DNA of 64,000 nucleotides from Doris montereyensis (lineage: Eukaryota; Mollusca; Gastropoda; Nudibranchia; Dorididae), in NCBI GenBank assembly GCA_037039925.1, contig JAXRKP010000045.1:490214-554213 (forward strand), given 5' to 3'. The position numbers and the translations under genes are program-made. Positions 1-63,576 of the stretch are shown in pieces. The notes beneath the pieces are model-generated. The model was not told the DNA's origin. It did no database searches and saw only the letters and a program-made list of their open reading frames with translations. Position 1 is the first letter of the stretch; each line of letters opens with the position of its first letter.

Positions 1-520
1 GGAAGTGTGGGCGTTGTTAGTAGAGCTAAATAGAATAATATTGTACTATAGCGAAATAATACTATTTTCGCTGACTGTCTAGTCTCAACATGAAAGCACA
101 TGTCATACGACAAGGTGTGTAACGGTAATATAGGATGATCCTATTATCTTCAAAGGGTTATGAGTTTGTGAGGGCCTCAAAATGAGGCAAAATATGATAA
201 TTTGTCACAAAACTGGTGACAGTTGTTGTCTTCAAAGAGTATTATTTTCACAGAAAGACAGGGAATTCAGACTTGGGGGTGATTTATAAGTAAAGCTAAG
301 AAGGGGAACTAGAAAGAAATGCCATAACCTCAATTTTGATATTTTGACCCCAAATGGCCTATTCTAGGTCCCGCATATCCCCTTAAGCCTTATGATAAAT
401 ATTGATCCTGGGGTTTCTTTAAAAACATTGAATTTTGTTTTCCCTTTGATTGTTTATGATCATAAAAATTTTTTAAAAGTTTTCTTGAATTTATTTTCAT
501 CATTTACATTATCATTACAG
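1..520 (+). other. Intron sequence upstream of the first visible exon
   Basis: No open reading frame with protein-like composition is visible here. The stretch ends in a pyrimidine-rich tract and CAG at 518-520, a splice acceptor for the exon at 521. It is therefore read as the 3' part of an intron whose upstream exons lie outside the window. Confidence 0.5.
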
Positions 521-16685
<16,165 letters not shown>

Positions 16686-16913
16686 TTCTGTGCCTATGGG
16701 TATACATTTTTAAAATGTCAGCATCCTTATTCGCTGCATTCACTTAACTTCTCATTAGAGTTCATCACTGATAATTCAACAACTCCCAATCTCCTTTTGA
16801 AATATCTCGCACCTCTCTACCATCACACACCCCCCCCTCCAATCCTTTTTTCAAAACAAAAGAGAAAAGAAAACTCATCTCTATCCGTCAATATCAATAA
16901 GCATAGAAATAAA

Positions 16914-18777
<1,864 letters not shown>

Positions 18778-18788
18778 CATATATGTAT

Positions 18789-19083
18789 ACATCAACGGTG
18801 AAAGTTACAAACGGTCTAAGTCTAAAATAAGTAACACTTTTGTTTTTGCTTTTATTAACAAGCCCTATGCTTCGTCTTGTTAGGATTTCGTGGCACAAGA
18901 ACTAATAGAAACCTGGATAATAACCATGTGAGCAATCCTTGTATCCCTATTGGTTCTAGTTTTTTGACACTTGCACACAGTGTATGTCTGGAAATAGATT
19001 AAAATACGCAGCATCTATTTCTTTGATTTTCTCAAAATATCCAAAATTGCACTTACACGGTTTGCGACTTTCACCATCAATAT
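18789..19083. mobile_element. 290-bp MITE, copy 1 of 3
   Basis: The ends are inverted: CAACGGTGAAAGTTACAAAC at the left and GTTTGCGACTTTCACCATCA at the right. The interior block GATTTCGTGGCACAAGAACT and its surroundings recur at 31984-32275 and 41854-42145. Confidence 0.88.
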
Positions 19084-19213
19084 GGAATATGAAGATGTTA
19101 AAAAAGAAGTGAAACACTATTTGTCAGAATAAATAAAGCAGATAAAAGGCAGCAAAACAAAAAATCTCGGGTAAAGCTTCTTCCACGTTGACAACCTGAT
19201 GTTTTACAAATTA

Positions 19214-19900
19214 CAGTGGCCTTCCATAGAAATGCTTTAACTATAGCAGTTTTTCTCCATTGGGTGGGGTGTGGAAAATATTGAGATCACAATTGGCACG
19301 GCGATACTGTGTGTCTTTTTTTAAGCAGGCAAAGAGGGTGATGTTTTGCAAGTGTATCATTACTATTGATAATGATAAAAAGGTAACACAATTCATACGT
19401 GATTACACTCAAATGTCGTTCAACATTCTCGCTTACCCCCTGTACAGATCTGACACTTTACAGATAATATGAAATAACTCGTTATACCGCATTTCGCCAA
19501 TGATTTGGTGTTAACATTCCTTAATAACCATTGTAAAATACAACTTGTTATACGGCCACTGTGCATCATGAGCCCCCTTCCCCGAAGTGATGCAAGCGGG
19601 TAGAATCTAATTTGGCTTGGCCAAAGATCACGGCATCAAACACACACCAAAGCATCAGTGCCCTGTGTGTGTTGTTTCATTCCCACATGCAATTCACCAC
19701 TTGTCTCTCGCTCTTTTTTTCCCTTCTTCCCCATTTGGCATCAGTAGTAAACGCAATTGCAGTCTACAGTACAAGCCCAATGATAAGGGTTCCTTAAAAC
19801 GGCTACCTTTTTTTACCAAGCTGTATTCCATTCATCCTGTCACAGCTTCATTCCTGAAGATAATCGGGATACTGTATGGCGACATACATTAAAAATAAGC
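19214..19900. repeat. Dispersed repeat related to 24240-24850
   Basis: CAGTGGCC at 19214 and GGCCACTG at 19554-19561 are an inverted pair, suggesting a small MITE. Sequence from 19470 to 19700 (AACTCGTTATA, CCTTAATAACCATTGTAAAA, GATCACGGCATCAAACACAC) is shared with 24240-24459 and resumes at 24791. The exact element limits are uncertain. Confidence 0.6.
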
Positions 19901-20447
19901 CACCAGGGAGCTAATTTGTACATCACCCTTACACAGAAAATCTGACGAAGATTATTTCAGTCTAGACCCATATTTAATTCGGTCTGGAAAGAATTAAACA
20001 AAAAATTAAAATTGACCTCAAAGTAACAACTAAAGAATATAAATGTGACACAATTCTCAAAAGGTTGTTCTGCATTTGTTTCAGGCACCGTGACAATTAA
20101 AAAAAAAAAAACCCTTCATTTTCCTTTTTAAAAACGATGGTAATCTTAATCCAACTATCTGCTCATAAAGGTTTTATAATACTTATTGTTGAAATTTATC
20201 CAGATCATTTATTGCCTGTAAGACTGAGCCATTTCTTATATTATCTGTTCAACTGATCAAATTAACTCGAACTGGTCATAAAAGGTTGCCTGGACTAAAA
20301 CTGTGATGTGGGGAACTGGCTCTAATGCTAGTTTAGTCCTTTAATTCCCTTTGTGCAAAGTTTCCTAGTTTTCTGAAATCGGTCTATACCTTTTTAAGTC
20401 ACTGCAGTTTACGGAAGTTACTGTAAGCGCTCTTGTTTCATTAAGAG

Positions 20448-20656
20448 ATGAAGACTGTACAGTGGCTTCTGATAAACATGCATTTTTATCCCTGTTTGAC
20501 AATTCTACCCTGTCAGAATACAAGTGTACTAGTGATGATCAAGATCCAGAAGATCTTCCTAGATCTAGAGATAATCAAAAAAGTGGTGTTGGCAAAGATA
20601 GATCTAGAAATTTCCAGAAACACCCAAAATGTATCATATTCAATAAATCATTGTAG
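20448..20656 (+). CDS. Candidate alternative last exon of the unknown + strand gene
   Basis: The open frame reads Asp-Glu-Asp-Cys-Thr-Val-Ala-Ser-Asp-Lys-His and continues in Ser/Asp/Glu/Arg-rich composition to TAG at 20654-20656. A junction Asp in phase 1 matches the pattern of exons c, d and e. AATAAA lies at 20898-20903. It would join in phase 1, so it cannot follow exon e or f directly and may follow exon d or an unseen exon. It contains two AGATCTAGA words. Confidence 0.4.
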
Positions 20657-21540
20657 AAAGAGTTCTTCATATACAGTTTTAAGGTCAATTGTCCTCTAAT
20701 GATCCTGGATGTAAAAATATTTTGGACCCAGTCTCAAGTGAGATAATGATACCCCAAAAATATGACAGAACAAACGTCACATTTGTATTTCGAACTCAGA
20801 CCAAGTCGTTAAATTTGATCTCACAGTTAAGAATTCTATCAGAGCTATCTCGAAATTCACATAATTTTAAAACTAATATGAGTTAAATGTTTGACCAAAT
20901 AAAGTCCTCTAAATCCTGCAGAGAATGGATGACATCTAAAACAGCTACCTTTTGAGAATTAGTCAAATAATTTTTTTTTTAAAGAAACTTTTTTACAGGT
21001 AATTAATACAGAATAACATGGAATGCTCATTGTGCATTTTTATCAAATCTGTACAAAATACAACTTCTTTAGCTCTTTGATCATTGGACTTAAAATGAAT
21101 AAAGCATAATAAAAACGTCTGAGTCAATAAAGAAATTTTGACAAAACATTGAAACTTCATAATTAAAAAAACGACAACTGAATAATGCAGACTACAGACA
21201 TAATAAATGAAACATGGGAACGGAGAGAAGAAAGTAGACTGGATGAATGAAGGGAAAGTGATACAATGTGAAGAAACAGTGAGGGAAATGAAGGAAATTT
21301 TATAAAACAAAACAAAACAAAGGACTTGATGACTGCAATGACATAACAAATATATTATCAAATCAGAATGAACAAATGTTGCCTGAAAATGAAGAATGAA
21401 GACTGAATGAATAAAACAAACCCAACAACAACAAAGCAGGACTTGCTGGACATACAAGAATGACTAAATTATATTAACATGACTTTTCAGTGTCATCATG
21501 ATAATGATACAACTTATATATTGTACATATCTTTGTACAG

Positions 21541-21542
<2 letters not shown>

Positions 21543-21589
<47 letters not shown>
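21543..21589. repeat. (AT)n microsatellite
   Basis: Perfect alternating A-T, about 46 bp, in the intergenic region. Confidence 0.95.
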
Positions 21590-21591
<2 letters not shown>

Positions 21592-22599
21592 GCAAACTTT
21601 ATTAAAACTAAGCCTGTCATGAATTTCTTCTAGAAAAAAGCTGTCTGGTATTGTATTGTGTGTTGTGGGCATGAAAAAATAAAACGCAGGCTAGCATTTG
21701 CACAATGCTTTATTTTGCTACATGATTAGGTTGTATGTCAAATAATCTATTAAAACACACGGACATGATAACCATGCAAAGAAAAACTTTGACGATCACA
21801 ACGATATGGAAAAACTACTATTAGTACTATATTTCGTCATACTTGTCCAGATCTCAAATGTTTTATTTCTTTCGCTTTCTTCTTTTTCATGTAAAATAGA
21901 GATCAAAAGAAATATCCAAACTTTGTTTAAACATTTTAAAAAATATATTAAAAAATAATAATTCAAGATTATAATTTCTACAATATGAACTACTGTCCAA
22001 AATAGTTCAAGAGCATGAGACGTTGGTTTTCTGCAAGACTCATAAAAATGTGTTTTTGTGAATGCAGTAAGCCTACATTTTTCAATTTGACTTGCCTGAT
22101 AAAAGATTGCAAGCAGAAATATTAAAAGTGAGATGCACAACCTTAAAATGAATTTAAATCACAAACTCGAAAGCAACCAAACCATCACTTTCTTTTTCTC
22201 TCCCTCAGTTCATGTCACATAGATTGTGTTAAATAATTAGCAGTGCCTCTTCCTTACTCATTACCATTTATCGGTTTCTATGATGTCTTTAAGCGTCCAT
22301 GTCAGGAAGTAAAGTGTGCGACATTGAAAAAGCTTCTTGAAAAGCCTGCAAACCTTTAAGTTGCAATGGTCTCCGTCTAAAAATAGGCTGCGGCCTTAAC
22401 AGGCTGGTTTGCCTTAGAGGCCACTTTTTGAGTGTAACAGATTTTTCCTTCTTCAATTACCCCCTATAAGAGGCTGCTTCTCTACTCGTCCCAACTGACC
22501 AAGTGCCAGGCTCTTTGATGTTGATGCCAGACACCCACCAGATGAATGAGGCCATTGACACCTAAAGTTTGCTTTGGCTTGCTACACTTGCTTGGTTTT

Positions 22600-22741
22600 T
22601 TTCTCTCCTTGCATTGAAATTCACCCCATCCACCATTGCGGTGATCTCAGGGTGAATTAAGAGGAACCAGCAAGATGAAAGATAAGTGAAAAGAAGGAAA
22701 GGGAAGAAATAGGACCTACTAGGAGCGCCTGCCAATCGCTA
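22600..22741 (+). repeat. Dispersed repeat family 3 (about 140 bp)
   Basis: Shares the order GAAATTCACCCCATCCACCA, GTGATCTCAGGGTGAATTAA, AGGAA-CAGCAAGATGAAAG and a closing GCGCCTGCCAA with copies at 24885, 30985, 31490, 36780, 44165, 51895 and 52890. No tRNA-like head is seen. It may be a SINE tail or a short non-autonomous element. Confidence 0.7.
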
Positions 22742-24239
22742 CACTTACAGACTGGTCGTCACGGTTTGAACATCTTGACCATAGGCGATGCGAACGAGAA
22801 TAATTTTTTCACTGATAAAGGAATGAGAGTGAATTGAAATCAAAGAAGAATGCTTGATACAACACCTAACTACGTTTGTGAAATTATAAAGAAATGCAGA
22901 GCTTTGTTCTTCCTCCTCTTCCTTATACCTTCTCCTTCCTCCTATTTCAATCTGAGCTGTAGGCCTAAATAAGATCTGACCGATAAACATAACCTAATGA
23001 TTATCTGGGTTACATGCCATCTATTGGCTACGAGAGTGTCCGGGTAAGAGGTCATCTTTTGTTGTCTCCAGAGGACCAGCCTCTTAGGTGGAGAGCACTA
23101 TACTATAAAATCAGACACACACACACACACACACAAATAATTCACATAAGAAGCTCGTCAAGGCAGCAAGAAATAAATTAAATGCATGAGTCAAGTGAAC
23201 ATATACATATGAACAGCAATGTTGTTATGAGAAAGTGACAACAAGCCTACACTAACTGCGCATGGCATAAGTAAGCATTGTGTATAGAATGAATATCAAC
23301 CTCCAATGAGTTTTCTGTCCGTAAATTCGAAGATTGAAGAAAGCATTCAAAGATACTTGTACAGAGGTGGGACAAAGTGAAGAGCATATTGCCACAGTGC
23401 AAAGTACATGAGCGCGCGCATGTGAGGGTGAGTTTCAAATTAGCACTGCAGACTCCGAGGCTAGCAAAACGAAATCCTGGACTTCAGATGGTCGAATTCG
23501 AGAATATGCAGTCTAACTTTCACCCCTGGCCTATGTCTGTTCTGAGACTAAGAGTGGTAAACAAATCACCGTCTACATGACATACCATTTTAACTTGAAA
23601 CTTTTGAATTTTTGGCTATTTTAGTATGACTTTATGAGATCTATAAGATGTCTTAACGGTTTTACAAAATATGTAGTAGATTCTGACATATTGCATAACC
23701 GGTTTTTGTTCAAACCTCTGTTACGATAATTTCTTCGCTGGCTTTACGGTCAATTTTCGCGGTTACCTGGATTTGGCGATGAAATGGTTTGTCATGCAGG
23801 CCACGAAATAACAAGCTCCATTTTATAAAAATAAACAAAATCATAATAATAATGAAACAACTATGACTAGCTATTGTCTAGGACAAAAAAATTCTGCTCC
23901 TGAATGCCCCACTCTAAAGATGATATGAAATAGGTCAATGGAATTAAAATTGAAGATTTTAAAAGGTGTCAAAATGATCAAGTTCTTTTTCTGGTCATTC
24001 CACGCAACAACACACACACACACACAATTGTTTTGAACAGCAAGACACTTTAGATTGAGATGGGAAGCATCATTTACAACATAAAAGAGGACACCGGGTT
24101 CATATGTATTTCAAAGACATCCCGAAAAGGAAAGCAACACAAACCCCTACACTTAAAACCTAGCTATACCACTTCCAGTTATACCACCATTGTCATTATC
24201 CGCCAGGTTTTCATGTTTGTATGGATCGGACAGTAAACA

Positions 24240-24850
24240 AAAATAATGAAATAACTCATTATACACCTTTCTGCCAATTAATTAAGTTCCTTAATAACTA
24301 TTGTAAAATACAATTTGTTATATGCCACCAAGCATCACCACCCCCTTCCCCCGTATTGATGCAAATCTAGTAGAATCCAGTTTAGCTTGGTCAAAGATCA
24401 CAGAATCAAATACACACAAAAGCATCACAGTCCTATGTGTGATGTTTCATCCCCACATGAGAGGACTTTGTAGTCTAGAGGTAAGGTGTTGGCGTCTCAA
24501 CCTGAAGGTTGTAGGTTCAAGACCCGCTGGTTGAATAGTTTTCTCCAAGTTCTTTTCTGGTAAAACCTATCCCCCTGGTCCAGGTAGGTAGATCGACACC
24601 TAGTGCCATCAGAGACGGACAATAGAAAGGAGGTCCCATGTGTAGATCACAACACCGTGAGCACGTTAAAGATCCCTTGGTTGTTTACAGGGCAGTCTGG
24701 GCAAACTTTAAAACAAAAAATACTAACAGAAACTCGGAGATCACCTTTGCTGTGGATGTGGGTAAAATCAAATCGAATCATCCGAACGTGCAATTCACTG
24801 CTTCACTCCCATTCTACATATTTCTGGGCAAATGGAACACAGACGGATGT
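24240..24850 (+). repeat. Second copy of the 19.5-kb repeat, split by a SINE
   Basis: 24240-24459 and 24791-24850 align in order with 19470-19690 and 19691-19715. The joint ...CCCACATG|CAATTCAC... is uninterrupted at 19684 but split here by a family-1 SINE. Confidence 0.75.
24460..24790 (+). mobile_element. SINE family 1, nested insertion
   Basis: A full-length match to the SINE at 2728, with a B-box-like GGTTCAAGACC and the CACGTTAAAGATCCCTTGG block, ending in GGTAAAATCAAATCGAATCA. It splits the host repeat exactly, so this copy is younger than that repeat. Confidence 0.85.
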
Positions 24851-24884
24851 GTAGTGTGTTGTCAGGCCTACCTACTACTACAAC

Positions 24885-25030
24885 TACTTTATTTCATTAA
24901 AGTTTCCACCTTGACCACTTGAAGTGATCTTACAGTGATTTCAGAGGAGACAACAAAATGAAAGGTAAGTGGAAAAGCGACAGGAAAAAGGTAGGAACTA
25001 CTAACAGCGCCCGCAAACTGTCCATACTAC
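24885..25030 (+). repeat. Dispersed repeat family 3
   Basis: TTCATTAAAGTTTCCACC, GTGATTTCAGAGGAGACAAC and the GCGCCCGCAAACTGTCCA ending align with the other family-3 copies. It is followed by ACT-rich simple sequence. Confidence 0.6.
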
Positions 25031-26156
25031 TACTGTTACTATTACTACTTTACTACCATTACTACTACTACTACTACAGCTGCTGCTGTTACTACTACTA
25101 CTACTACTACATTGTACAACAGTAGCATTTTCACATATAGTGGGCCTATATTGTATTGTCAGATTTAACATTTCCTCAATTCTTGTGGATCTAGATGTAG
25201 CTTATTTTACATCAACATTGATTATCTCCCTTGATGTAATAATGGCTAAAAGCATTTTTGTTATAACACCATTCCCTTTAACGCCAAGTTAACGCTGGCA
25301 CAACAGTTGGTGGTATAACGAAGTTTAGATGTATTTAAAAGAGCATAGTTGAAGAGATGAAAGGAGAGAGAGGGGTAGAGACAAAGAATAACATTAAGAG
25401 AAAGACAATGCACACAGACTGACAGTAGTGACAGACTGACAGCCAGATAGAAGTGGAAAAACAAGGTGTGGCACAGAGAAAACAACAACAAAAGAAAAGT
25501 TCATCTACAAGCTACAAGCATTCAAATAAAACAGTGAAAGATTCATGCTTGCCTGCAGGAGAAACGATAGACTAAAACAAGATGGTGAAAGCACGCAATT
25601 TGCAAACACAACCTTCATCCCCTTCCCAGCTTAACTTTCATGCTTAGATCATACAAGTAGTAATCAGGAAGCCTTTGAAAAACAGTGCATGAAACATGTT
25701 TACAAATTGATAACAAGGTAAGATTATTTCATTTACATTTGCATTAAACGTAACAAAAAAGTATGAGAAAACATGAGAGTATGGAATATCAGTAGCCCTA
25801 CCAAAGGTGCAAATATAAAAAATCTCTTAACAAGCATTTTCCTTTCTGGGAAGACACTATATTCAAAGGGACTTCTTCAGGCATCCTTATGTCTATTTAT
25901 CACTGGTGGCATCAAATTTGATTTTACCACTTTAGTGTCTGACAAACTGAGCAAATTTGATTTTTTTTCACAAAGTTTTGTATTCCATTACTTTAGATCA
26001 TTTAACTGATATCATTGGAAAATGAGTCAGTGGCACTCTTTGAACATCTTCAAAGACAGTTGGCTACAGTGTACTACAACCAAACTTAAAATCTCAAGAA
26101 AGCTGTAGAACTCTGATTTGACATGTGTGTCACGTTGATAGCTTTTATAGGAACAC

Positions 26157-26157
<1 letters not shown>

Positions 26158-26206
<49 letters not shown>
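26158..26206. repeat. (TA)n microsatellite in the SCAP 3' UTR region
   Basis: About 49 bp of alternating T-A, 85 bp past the SCAP stop codon in the transcribed direction, so probably in the 3' UTR. Confidence 0.9.
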
Positions 26207-26213
<7 letters not shown>

Positions 26214-26290
26214 ATGTACAAAGAAATTCCCCCACATACTAACATACACACACACATATACACACACATGCAAAAACTGCACTACACCCT

Positions 26291-59105
<32,815 letters not shown>

Positions 59106-59263
59106 GACTAGTCTTAGTTTTGGTAGTCAGCCAGAGCTGAGCAATGATGAAGATGTATAACGTAGATATTTTCCTTTTAAACACAATCATGGGTAATTTT
59201 AGATGAGTTTAGACTCAGATAAAGTTTCACTATCTCTATGATAAAAGGCAGATCTTATGATGA

Positions 59264-59320
59264 CTATGATGGCCAAACAGGTTTGATGTCCCAATCAGAT
59301 TCCTCGGAATCTGTCATCAT
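59264..59320 (-). other. Upstream ORF in the SCAP leader (18 codons)
   Basis: ATGATG at 59320-59315 opens a short frame ending in TAG at 59266-59264. It begins Met-Met-Thr-Asp-Ser-Glu-Glu-Ser-Asp-Trp-Asp and is followed about 160 nt later by the SCAP ATG. If the leader exon is correct, it could lower or tune initiation at the main start. Confidence 0.45.
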
Positions 59321-59346
59321 GCCACGGCTTACATTGTATTTCAAAT

Positions 59347-60871
59347 CTGTGAATAAAAAAAAGTTTTAAACATATATAAAGTAAAATAGAATGCCAATAA
59401 GAAAAAGAAAGAAAAAAACACCTAACGATGAAAATGTGTTAATAGCAAACAGAAAGGAGCTGTAAAAACACCACCAGTCTCATTTCGTAAAAATATATTT
59501 ACAAAAAAGGAGGATTTTTAGTCCATTTCCCAGCACGAAAGCAAGGTCTCCGACTTTGCATCATTTATATCCTTACAGGATATTTCATTGAAAGGATTTC
59601 TCAACTCCTTAGTAAAGAGGGATTGAGATAAATCTATTTTCATTTATAATATAAATATACTTGCCTTCAAACGATAGGTCAGAAAAAAGATCCCCACCCC
59701 CTCTACCCTACCCGTTTCTTTGATGCCTAGAGATAAAAATTGGGGGACCATTGAATAACATGACGATAGATTTACATAGCCAACCCAGTGCTTTTGTGCC
59801 AGCAACACAATCTGCTGTGCAAATTGAATTATAAACTATCTAATACAGATCAGACCCCATCTGCATATTCGTACACTGGTACAATGGTATAAATGGAGCG
59901 ACGGTATAAATGGAGCAAGGCAAAGCACTCTAGATCTAGATGTTGACATTGATGTAGGCACAATCTAGAAACACCAATGCTCAATTAATAATTACAACAA
60001 TGCTATTTATTATACTCACAGTCGACAATCAATCAATGAGGGAAGCAACTTCACAATACTGGCATATATATAAAGGTGGAATCAACAGGTCTATTTCTCT
60101 CGCAGTCCTTTCAATCATAGATAACTGTCCTTTTTATACCAAAACAAAGACTCTTCCAGAAACAAAATTTCCACAACATTTAAGAAAATCCAGATCTTTT
60201 TTTTCTAGACACAAACAAATCAATACTAGGGCACACCAAAATGGTACGTCACATGCTCGCTAGAGCTCCCACACACTAAGATCGATTACGTCATAGGCTT
60301 CTCCTTCTACGGAAATCCCATTCACAGCCCCATGGGGGCAGGACTTTTTTCTGTCTATTCCTTGTGTTTGTCTCGTCTTTGTTCCTATGGGGCTTTCATA
60401 TTATCTTGTGTCATTACATTAACTTCCAACATGCCCCTTGCCTCTCTGTTTGTCTTTATAGTTTGTGTTAGTAGTTTTATAACAATCGTAATGAATCATT
60501 GAATATCTAGAATTTAGATCTTCTAGATCTAGAAATGTCCAGAACAATGTTGGCATTTATCACAATAGTTTGCACCTACCACTTATAGATGTGCAAGTGA
60601 ATAAAGCTACCCCACCATATCTCCACATACTTTTAGGAATCGTTTTAAGACACCATTGCCTACTAGAGGAAGCTGCAGATCAAATAGATGTTAACATTTT
60701 AAAACACACAAAAAAAGAAGATAGGGTGTAGCAAGCGCCCTTCGTGAGTTTGGAAAGATAAGGGCAGAGAAACTTCAGGAAAAAATCATTGGAAATGAAA
60801 TATAAAGCTATATTGTATCAGGTCTCACTCAATGACCTTTAGTCACAGCCTCTGCTCTTTCAGATCCACAC
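59347..60871 (-). promoter_or_regulatory. Region upstream of SCAP, promoter candidate
   Basis: No exon is supported. Two TGACGTA (CRE-like) half-palindromes lie on the - strand at 60245-60251 and 60287-60294 within a locally less AT-rich patch. That is the only promoter-like signal I can point to. If 59347 is a splice acceptor, a non-coding first exon should lie in or beyond this region. Confidence 0.2.
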
Positions 60872-63576
60872 GGCAGGTTTCACAAAAATGGGACCCAATG
60901 ATAACTTGAACTCTTCAATTAATCTTTCTCAAAGTCTAATTGATGAATCCTCTTAACATTTGGTCCATGTATAGCTTTGACATCGCAGATATAAAAAACA
61001 TAGTATTGTGAAATTTGCTTTCAATTTGTGTGTTTTGTGAATATTTTTTTGGGTGTGAACGTGAGCAATTGAGACTGACGGCATTTCCCTCTTTTTAATA
61101 AGTCCTTTTCACCTTAAGGTAGGTGAGGTCAACGACCTTTTTACTCTGTTTTCTTTAATTCCATGTGAAAGAGAATTGTTCAAAAAAATTTGGCGAGTTC
61201 TAAATTTTAAAAATCTTTTTGTCGTGATCACGTGAGGCAGGTTTCAGATTTTCGTTATTATGTAACAACTACGGTCTACAAACGAACACACAGTAAAAGG
61301 TGAAAAAAACAGTTGTTGGAGTGAAAGAAAACATATTCCTCTGACCATATATCCTGTAAAAAAGACACGAAAAAAATCATAGGTAACTCTAAATGAGAGT
61401 GAGAATACCATGAGACTACGGTCGGTCTGCAAAACCTCATGGTCAGACAAAAAATATTTTTTCGATCTGAGATCTAATAACGGTAATATTGCGTCAAGCC
61501 ATTTTCTCGTAGTTCATCTCGTGTAAGTCTATTGAGAAATCATGAAATTTTTTGTTTTTAAATTGTCCAGTTGGCTTCTGCGGAATATTTTGTTTTTTGA
61601 TGACTCTTACGGCCATGAGCTTATGTCCACACAAAATGTAGACGATGATCGGCTATCAGAAAGGAGACTGATCAGGTTAGATTCGGTTGCATTAGCAAAA
61701 CCTGCTTTGGTTTATGGTGAGCGAAACTTGTGTAAAGAAGTCTGGCAATCAATAGGCTTTCATGATTTATTACTTTCTAATAAATAAAGACAAGATAATT
61801 GGCAATACGGGAGGTTTAAAAGTCCATTACAACAATAGTGACTCTATGTTTCCACTATGCACAGTCTTCTTCGCATAACAATACAATATTACTAAAAACG
61901 CATTTAAACGAGAGGGAGAGAAAATAATACTAATAACACAGGTTCATTTAGAGTTCAAGATTTGTCCACCACCACTCCCACCCCGTCCCGTATTTCGCTA
62001 AGCAGTTATCGATCGATATAGACACAAGTTTGTGCTAGTCTAGTGGGCGCTCTATGTGACTGTAGATAGTCGGAGAGGGGGGGGGAGAGTGATGATGGGA
62101 GTAGGGGGCCGGCACGTACGGGGGAAAAAGAACCATTGTCGTCAAAAGCGCTTTTTTTTTCGATGAGAGTTTTGTTGCTGGCACATCTCTCTCTCTCTTT
62201 TTTTTCTCTCCTCCTCCTCTCTCTCTCTCTCTCTTGGCAAATATCGGCCTATACGTATCGCATCCTCACTCGTTATATAAGTCATGAAGTTTACCATACC
62301 GGTTTCAGCAGAATGGTACACACGATAAACCCGTACCACGTAATAAAGATAGTATAAAGGCGTACAATCACAGAATTTTACAAAAAACGGGACAAAAAAG
62401 CACCGGTTTTCATTCATCCACACGATCCGGAACGCACGAGTCATCTGATCAACGGTAAGGCACCGGCCGTGGACTCCACGCCAAGGTGCCGGAAACACAA
62501 ACTTCACACATCTTATTGAGAACTAAGGAAAAGTCAGGGAACTCTCCCAACCAGATGCCCCAAGCGTTACATCACTAAACAAACGTGAGGGAAACCTCGG
62601 TCAACGGACGCGTACAGTTCGCGTAACATTCGTCACTGGCATTAGACCTAGAATTTTTAGTTATGCCCCTTGACTGAAAAACATGACTTTTAAAGCTAAT
62701 TTACTCCCGCCTTTGCTATCTCTTAAAGTCATATATCTGGAATCCTCATGTTCTAAGCTTTAACATGGTATATAACACTTGTAAGAAATATAACATGTAC
62801 ATTTTGACAAAAGAGGGAAATGGGGATGGACCATTTTGTGAAACCTGCCACACAGAAAGAAGTCGCAGGGCTTCAGATCGGGCTTAATTTTAAACGGCCA
62901 TTCAACCGACGCTTTTGAGAGATCAGACGGATGTTTGAAAATTGTTTTTGTGAGGTAGTCTATCTCAAATTCCATATTTTAAAAAATAATATCATAACCA
63001 CTGTTAGCTATATATATATAAATAATATGAGTGATGTTATCATTCTGTTCACTCTGTTGTCTCCACAATCGATGTTGGCACACCCAAAAATGCATTTAAA
63101 AGACATTAACATCCTTTGAACTAATGATAACATGTGAGCTCAATATCAAATTTAGATCTAGGCCCATGCTATAATATTTTTATATGTAATATAAAATATA
63201 CAGAACGCCTTTAAATAACTTTATTTGACCAAAATTTTATGTCTATAGTAGCACGGATGAGTGAGTTATCGCACTTTGAAACAGTGACCAAGCTTTTAGG
63301 ACACTCTGTAAGTGTCGATCTAAGTTGCATCTAGATTTCACATACAATAGAATGATACATTATCCATCTCAGTCTCAATTGCTGACGTTTGCACCCAAAA
63401 GATATTCACAAAACACACAAATTGAAAGCAAATTTCACAATATTATGTTTTTTATATCTGCGATGTCAAAGCTATACATGGACCAAATGTTAAGAAGATT
63501 CATCACTTAGACTTTGAAAAAAGATTAATTGAAGAGTTCAAGTTATCATTGGGTCCCAGTTTTTGTGAAACCTGCC
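60872..63576. mobile_element. 2.7-kb DNA element with 206-bp terminal inverted repeats
   Basis: Arms 60872-61077 and 63371-63576 are near-identical inverted copies, beginning GGCAGGTTTCACAAAAATGG at the outer ends. A mariner/maT-like transposase fragment on the - strand lies at 62820-62905, near a third GGTTTCACAAAATGG word. The interior also has a frame at 61542-61787 I do not recognise, and a relatively GC-rich segment at 62.0-62.7 kb. I infer a decayed Tc1/mariner-superfamily element with unusually long ends. Confidence 0.8.
62820..62905 (-). pseudogene. mariner/maT-like transposase fragment
   Basis: Reads Glu-Trp-Pro-Phe-Lys-Ile-Lys-Pro-Asp-Leu-Lys-Pro-Cys-Asp-Phe-Phe-Leu. This resembles the Trp-Pro...Pro-Asp-Leu-Asn-Pro-Cys-Asp-Phe-Phe-Leu-Trp-Gly box of mariner relatives. 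Flanking domains were not found. Confidence 0.6.

Larger units (their letters stand above)
20904..26157. other. Intergenic region between two converging genes
   Basis: No supported exon. It holds a TA microsatellite (21544-21589), SINE-like repeats at 22600, 24460 and 24885, a copy of the 19.5-kb repeat, a short CA tract near 23110 and ACT-rich sequence near 25020-25110. The long - strand frames at 20993-21457 and 21796-22140 are hydrophobic or low-complexity and show no splice or codon support. Confidence 0.5.

Noticed and set aside
20993..21457. 154-codon - strand frame
   Set aside because: Composition is Cys/Phe/Leu-rich noise from an A/G-rich + strand; it has no splice context, motif or homolog I know.
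21796..22140. 114-codon - strand frame with hydrophobic stretch
   Set aside because: AT-rich sequence gives chance hydrophobic frames; nothing supports translation.
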